Below are positions 60,331 through 64,000 of a stretch of 64,000 nucleotides of DNA, in pieces. Position numbers and translations under genes: made by a program. Source of the DNA: Pseudomonas marvdashtae (lineage in GTDB: Bacteria > Pseudomonadota > Gammaproteobacteria > Pseudomonadales > Pseudomonadaceae); contig NZ_JABWQX020000001.1 in assembly GCF_014268655.2 (NCBI RefSeq), positions 1,208,001 to 1,272,000 on the forward strand, given 5' to 3'. The notes beneath the pieces are model-generated. The model had not been told where the DNA came from. It saw only the letters and a program-made list of their open reading frames with translations, and did no database searches. How positions within the stretch are numbered: the stretch's first letter is position 1; each line of letters opens with the position of its first letter.

Positions 60331-61548
60331 ATGGCGGACGTAAACAAGGTCGTTCTGGCGTATTCCGGCGGCCTGGACACTTCGGTGATCCTCAAGTGGC
60401 TGCAGGACACTTATAACTGCGAAGTGGTGACCTTCACCGCTGACCTGGGGCAGGGCGAAGAAGTCGAGCCTGCACGCGCCAAGGCTCAGGCCATGGGCGT
60501 CAAAGAGATCTACATCGACGACTTGCGCGAAGAGTTCGTCCGCGACTTCGTGTTCCCAATGTTCCGCGCCAACACCGTTTACGAAGGCGAGTACCTGTTG
60601 GGCACTTCCATTGCCCGTCCGCTGATTGCCAAGCGCCTGATCGAAATCGCCAACGAAACCGGCGCCGACGCCATTTCCCATGGCGCCACCGGCAAAGGCA
60701 ACGACCAGGTGCGTTTCGAGCTGGGCGCCTATGCTCTCAAGCCGGGCGTGAAGGTCATTGCCCCGTGGCGTGAATGGGACTTGCTGTCCCGTGAAAAACT
60801 GATGGACTACGCCGAGAAGCATGCGATCCCGATCGAGCGCCACGGCAAGAAGAAATCGCCGTACTCGATGGACGCCAACTTGCTGCACATCTCCTACGAA
60901 GGCGGCGTGCTGGAAGACACCTGGACCGAGCACGAAGAAGACATGTGGCGCTGGACCGTCTCCCCGGAGAAAGCCCCCGATACGCCGCAGTACCTGGAAC
61001 TGACCTATCGCAACGGTGACATTGTCGCGCTGGATGGCGTGGAAATGAGCCCGGCCACCGTTCTGGCGACGCTGAATCGTATCGGCGGCGAACACGGCAT
61101 TGGTCGTCTGGACATCGTCGAGAACCGCTATGTTGGCATGAAGTCCCGAGGCTGCTACGAAACCCCGGGCGGTACCATCATGCTGCGCGCGCACCGGGCG
61201 ATTGAATCGATCACCCTGGACCGCGAAGTGGCTCACTTGAAAGACGAGTTGATGCCCAAGTACGCCAGCCTGATCTACACCGGCTACTGGTGGAGCCCGG
61301 AGCGTCTGATGCTGCAACAGATGATCGATGCCTCCCAGGCTCACGTGAATGGCGTCGTGCGGCTGAAGCTCTACAAAGGCAACGTGATCGTCACCGGACG
61401 CAAATCCGACGAGTCGTTGTTCGATGCCAACATCGCGACCTTCGAGGAAGACGGTGGGGCCTACAACCAGGCCGACGCGGCCGGCTTTATCAAGCTCAAC
61501 GCCCTGCGCATGCGCATTGCGGCGAACAAGGGTCGTAAGTTGTTCTGA
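60331..61548 (+). CDS. argG: Argininosuccinate synthase
   Basis: Enzyme of 405 residues joining citrulline and aspartate with ATP. ATP motif [12 protein letters not shown] (about residue 9) and [15 protein letters not shown] (about 113), both typical. It uses the product of argF, located 9 kb upstream in this window. Single gene with its own terminator. Confidence 0.97.
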   Translation: MADVNKVVLAYSGGLDTSVILKWLQDTYNCEVVTFTADLGQGEEVEPARAKAQAMGVKEIYIDDLREEFVRDFVFPMFRANTVYEGEYLLGTSIARPLIAKRLIEIANETGADAISHGATGKGNDQVRFELGAYALKPGVKVIAPWREWDLLSREKLMDYAEKHAIPIERHGKKKSPYSMDANLLHISYEGGVLEDTWTEHEEDMWRWTVSPEKAPDTPQYLELTYRNGDIVALDGVEMSPATVLATLNRIGGEHGIGRLDIVENRYVGMKSRGCYETPGGTIMLRAHRAIESITLDREVAHLKDELMPKYASLIYTGYWWSPERLMLQQMIDASQAHVNGVVRLKLYKGNVIVTGRKSDESLFDANIATFEEDGGAYNQADAAGFIKLNALRMRIAANKGRKLF

Positions 61549-61565
61549 CCCGGTTTTAAAAAAAA

Positions 61566-61593
61566 CGGCCTGCTATAAGCAGGCCTTTTTTTT
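61566..61593 (+). terminator. Intrinsic terminator after argG
   Basis: GGCCTGC-TATAA-GCAGGCC followed by T9, about 20 bases after the argG stop. Confidence 0.9.
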
Positions 61594-61664
61594 ATATATT
61601 TCTTATACCGCCCTCCCTTCCGGCTCATCCCGTGATGACTCGAGTTCCCTGTTGATATGGCAGA

Positions 61665-61985
61665 TTATCTGGCAGAACGCCTGCGTCTTTTACCGGGTGA
61701 ACGACGTGGGCGATCACTATCCTTGGAGGAGTCGTCCATGCTTTTCGTGAAATGCTTGCCCTTGCGGAAATCCGAAGGTGAATACAAAGAGCGGTAATTG
61801 AAGTTGAGCGTAGTGAAGAATAGAAATAACAAGTAGAACGGAAAGCTGATCAGGAACCATAGGAAGTATTCGCGATCCTGGTCATCCAGGAACGGCAGGG
61901 AAATGGCTGCGGTGCTTTCGGATAAAGTTGCGAATATAGCGATAAGGGTCAGGGGGTTGGTAACGGTTCTCAGTGGTTTGTTCAT
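61665..61985 (-). CDS. Hypothetical small membrane protein
   Basis: Protein of 106 residues with two hydrophobic segments (about 10-28 LTLIAIFATLSESTAAISL and 41-62 FLWFLISFPFYLLFLFFTTLNFN) and a basic, disordered tail (SPGKRRRRSAR). NPLTLIAIFA...LYSPSDFR resembles a recurrent small membrane module in many bacteria whose function I cannot name. The DNA around it is lower in GC than its neighbours. GAGT lies upstream of the ATG. It may be an accessory gene. Confidence 0.65.
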   Translation of the reverse strand: MNKPLRTVTNPLTLIAIFATLSESTAAISLPFLDDQDREYFLWFLISFPFYLLFLFFTTLNFNYRSLYSPSDFRKGKHFTKSMDDSSKDSDRPRRSPGKRRRRSAR

Positions 61986-62453
61986 AGTTGATACTCATAA
62001 ATAGTTTCATGCTCGAATATTGAGATTGATGAATTAAGTCGTGTTGCGTGCTCTGAAGCGTTAAGAATATCGATGGTGCCTTTGTTTTGTCGTCAATCAG
62101 ATAGAATCTTTTATACAGAAACTCATTCCTTTGGGCGAAATTTTTGCTGTTGTCTATAAATAAATCAGTAACTATTTATGATAAATGTCTTTCTCTTGAT
62201 GTTGCCGTCAGGGAAGTTTTTTCGGGAAAAGTCGCATTGTTCATAGGGTTTCCGGCTCGTCAGAATAAGCCGCTTCATGCCTGTGGAAAAAATCGTGGCA
62301 CATTATTTCTCGGGTTATTTGTAGGATTTTTCTGTATTGCTTGTAGGTTATGTCTTTCGGTGCGAGCGGTCATGGGGGGCGGCATGCCAAGGCCGAAATG
62401 ACTAGGCTATTGTGCGTGCTCTAAAAACTCGAACAGCGAATTTGGATTTGCCC
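61986..62453. other. AT-rich intergenic region
   Basis: About 470 bases between the small membrane protein and the response regulator, AT-rich in its first 200 bases compared with the rest of the window. A reading frame at 62144-62401 (85 codons) has no ribosome binding site and no known motif, so I do not call it. It must hold the promoters of both genes; I cannot assign boxes. Confidence 0.5.
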
Positions 62454-63080
62454 ATGAATAAAGTGCTGATCGTGGATGATCATCCCGTCATTCGTCTTGC
62501 TGTACGTTTGCTAATGGAGCGCCATGGATATGAAGTTATCGCTGAAGCAGATAATGGCGTCGATGCGTTACAGATTGCCAGGGAACAAATGCCCGACATC
62601 GTCATCCTGGATATTGGAATCCCGAAATTGGATGGGTTGGAGGTCATCGCTCGTTTGACCGCCAATCCGTCACCCTTGAAAGTGTTAGTGCTGACATCAC
62701 AAGCGCCCGGACATTTCTCTATGCGCTGCATGCAGACAGGCGCCGCCGGCTATGTTTGCAAACAACAGGATTTGACCGAGCTGTTAAGTGCAATAAAGGC
62801 GGTGCTGTCCGGCTACAGCTATTTCCCTAACCAAGCATTGCATACGGTTCGTTCAAGCCTTGGGAATGCCAGCGAGTCCGATATGGTTGATCGCCTGTCC
62901 GCTAGGGAAATGATGGTCCTGCAGGAACTGGCTCGCGGAAAGACCAACAAGGAAATAGCGGATGGGATGTTCCTGAGCAACAAGACCGTCAGCACCTACA
63001 AGACTCGCTTGTTGTTGAAACTCAATGCCCGTTCGCTGGTCGACCTGATCGAACTGGCACAGCGAAATGGCTTGGTTTGA
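62454..63080 (+). CDS. Response regulator, NarL/FixJ (BvgA/EvgA-like) family
   Basis: Regulator of 208 residues. Receiver domain at 1-115 with acidic pocket (VDDH), phosphoacceptor Asp53 (ILDIGIPKLDG) and Lys after VLTSQAPGH; LuxR-type helix-turn-helix at about 144-208 (LSAREMMVLQELARGKTNKEIADGMFLSNKTVSTYKTRLLLKLN). No histidine kinase is in the window, so it is an orphan here. ATG at 62454 starts the receiver; a frame extends 14 codons upstream. Codon use is less GC-biased than in the core genes. Confidence 0.9.
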   Translation: MNKVLIVDDHPVIRLAVRLLMERHGYEVIAEADNGVDALQIAREQMPDIVILDIGIPKLDGLEVIARLTANPSPLKVLVLTSQAPGHFSMRCMQTGAAGYVCKQQDLTELLSAIKAVLSGYSYFPNQALHTVRSSLGNASESDMVDRLSAREMMVLQELARGKTNKEIADGMFLSNKTVSTYKTRLLLKLNARSLVDLIELAQRNGLV

Positions 63081-63103
63081 GTTTCCGGCTACGCGTAATC
63101 AGT

Positions 63104-63131
63104 AAAAAGCCTCCATCAGGGAGGCTTTTAC
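63104..63131. terminator. Bidirectional intrinsic terminator
   Basis: AAAAGCCTCC-ATCA-GGGAGGCTTTT between the response regulator and the convergent PA3496-type gene. Confidence 0.88.
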
Positions 63132-63134
63132 GTG

Positions 63135-63317
63135 TCAGAGATCAAAGTCATACTCGGCGAGTTGCTTCTGTAAGCGACGCTCTTCCAGCAGGTTATCGAT
63201 GGTGCGGCGTTTGCTCAGGTTGGTTTTCGCCACTTCCACGACCGCAGGTTCCGCGTCGTCAGCCTCGACGGCGATGAAATCGTCCTCTACATCCAATTGT
63301 TCTTTGCCAGTACTCAT
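63135..63317 (-). CDS. PA3496 family small protein
   Basis: Protein of 60 residues, resembling the PA3496 family, annotated as a putative envelope-integrity protein but of unproven role. Acidic N-terminus (EQLDVEDDFIAVEADDAEPAVVEVA), basic helical C-terminus (SKRRTIDNLLEERRLQKQLAEYDFDL). No signal peptide is visible. It precedes nth in the same strand order as in P. aeruginosa, downstream of it by 107 bases. Confidence 0.8.
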   Translation of the reverse strand: MSTGKEQLDVEDDFIAVEADDAEPAVVEVAKTNLSKRRTIDNLLEERRLQKQLAEYDFDL

Positions 63318-63424
63318 GGGTTCGACTCCAGGCTAAGAATGCCATTGGCGCTCCTTATATCGATAAACCACCGGCTGGTAAAAAAGATTTTTTCAATCGA
63401 CTTATCAATAAGAGCAATAGCGCC

Positions 63425-64000
63425 TCAATCGTCCGATGTCTTGTGCTTGTATTCGCAGAGGTCTTCGATCCTGCAACTCCCGCAGCGTGGCTTGCGCGCC
63501 AGGCAAACGTAACGCCCGTGGAGGATGAGCCAGTGATGGGAATCCAGCAGGTATTCCTTGGGTACGAATTTCAGCAGCTTCTTCTCCACTTCCACCACAT
63601 TTTTGCCTGGGGCCAAGCCGGTGCGGTTGCTGACACGGAAAATGTGGGTATCGACCGCCATCGTCAGCTGACGAAACGCCGTATTGAGAACTACGTTGGC
63701 GGTCTTGCGACCGACGCCCGGCAGGGCCTCCAGCTCCTCCCGAGTCTGTGGGATTTCCCCCCCGTGGCGCTCAATCAACAGGCGACAGGTTTCGATCACA
63801 TTTTTTGCCTTGCTATTGAACAGCCCGATGGTCTTGATGTATTCGGACAGCCCTTCAACGCCAAGGGCATGGATCGCCTGTGGCGTATTGGCCACGGGGA
63901 ATAGTTTGGCCGTAGCCTTGTTGACGCCGACGTCGGTGGATTGGGCCGACAGAATCACCGCGATCAGCAACTCGAACGCAGAGGAATAGGCCAGTTCGGT
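63425..64000 (-). CDS. nth: Endonuclease III, 5' end outside the window
   Basis: DNA glycosylase/AP lyase removing oxidised pyrimidines. The window holds the last 191 codons; the frame remains open to base 64000 (TELAYSSAFELLIAV upstream of the internal Met at 63970), and the first roughly 20 residues are missing. Helix-hairpin-helix LPGVGRKTANVVLNTAF with catalytic Lys, catalytic Asp in VDTHIFR, and the [4Fe-4S] site C-x6-C-x2-C-x5-C (CLARKPRCGSCRIEDLC). Confidence 0.95.
   Translation of the reverse strand, partial: TELAYSSAFELLIAVILSAQSTDVGVNKATAKLFPVANTPQAIHALGVEGLSEYIKTIGLFNSKAKNVIETCRLLIERHGGEIPQTREELEALPGVGRKTANVVLNTAFRQLTMAVDTHIFRVSNRTGLAPGKNVVEVEKKLLKFVPKEYLLDSHHWLILHGRYVCLARKPRCGSCRIEDLCEYKHKTSDD

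Noticed and set aside
62144..62401. 85-codon open frame before the response regulator
   Set aside because: No ribosome binding site; its first half is in AT-rich noncoding DNA and it shows no motif. A real gene is not excluded but cannot be supported.

Overview
The window is chromosomal DNA of a fluorescent Pseudomonas, most probably of the P. fluorescens group. The evidence is Pseudomonas-type gene order (HIT-slyX-CSD-dps-fmdB-aspS-yebC-ruvCAB-ybgC-tolQRAB-pal-cpoB-queE-queC-tRNA-Lys, and argF to bfr-bfd-prx-rnt-pyrC-motY-argG), high GC with strong third-position bias, and short palindromic REP elements (GTGGCGAGGG type and GTTCCCACGC type) typical of this group. I see no prophage, insertion sequence, CRISPR array, rRNA or integron. 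Nearly all of it is dense core genome.

Layout: 1-3.9 kb small stress and unknown proteins (HIT, SlyX, a membrane-anchored cold-shock domain, Dps, a ribbon-helix-helix protein, FmdB). 4-9 kb aspS, yebC and Holliday junction processing (ruvC, ruvA, ruvB). 9.1-14.5 kb the Tol-Pal envelope operon. 14.6-16.1 kb queuosine precursor genes and a tRNA-Lys. 16.2-18.4 kb an MFS transporter with a LysR regulator. 18.6-22.5 kb copper resistance operon copABCD (minus strand), divergent from nadA. 24-25 kb an RDD membrane protein and a cold-shock protein. 25.3-33 kb glycine cleavage/serine deaminase operon gcvH-gcvP-sdaA-gcvT with its sigma-54 activator (GcsR-like). 33-36 kb a LysR regulator divergent from a periplasmic metallo-beta-lactamase-fold protein and a small NAD(P)-binding protein, then glpM. 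36-42.7 kb the acidic amino acid system (ABC transporter aatJQMP plus two-component system aauSR). 43-48 kb the glycerol regulon (glpF, glpK, glpR, glpD). 48.3-55 kb YbaK, PhzF-like, an FbpC-like ATPase with argF, a molybdopterin oxidoreductase and grxD. 55.3-57 kb bacterioferritin, Bfd and a peroxiredoxin. 57.3-61.5 kb rnt, pyrC, motY, argG. 61.6-64 kb a lower-GC patch with a small membrane protein and an orphan response regulator, then a PA3496-type small protein and the start-truncated nth at the window edge.

How the parts work together: two separate sigma-54 circuits can be read from the DNA. Upstream of gcvH there is a -24/-12 promoter and three TGTAGCG-type boxes matching the known GcsR site; upstream of aatJ there is a -24/-12 promoter, two TTCGG-N4-CCGAA boxes matching the known AauR site and an A-rich Crc/Hfq-type motif. 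The glpD promoter carries a GlpR-like operator, argF an ArgR-type half-site and bfd a Fur-like box. The gcv operon lacks the glyA gene that sits between gcvP and sdaA in P. aeruginosa. I did not find a convincing wholly new multi-gene system. The least explained items are the small hypothetical genes, the 61.6-62.5 kb AT-rich patch, the membrane cold-shock-domain protein and the divergent metallo-beta-lactamase-fold protein.
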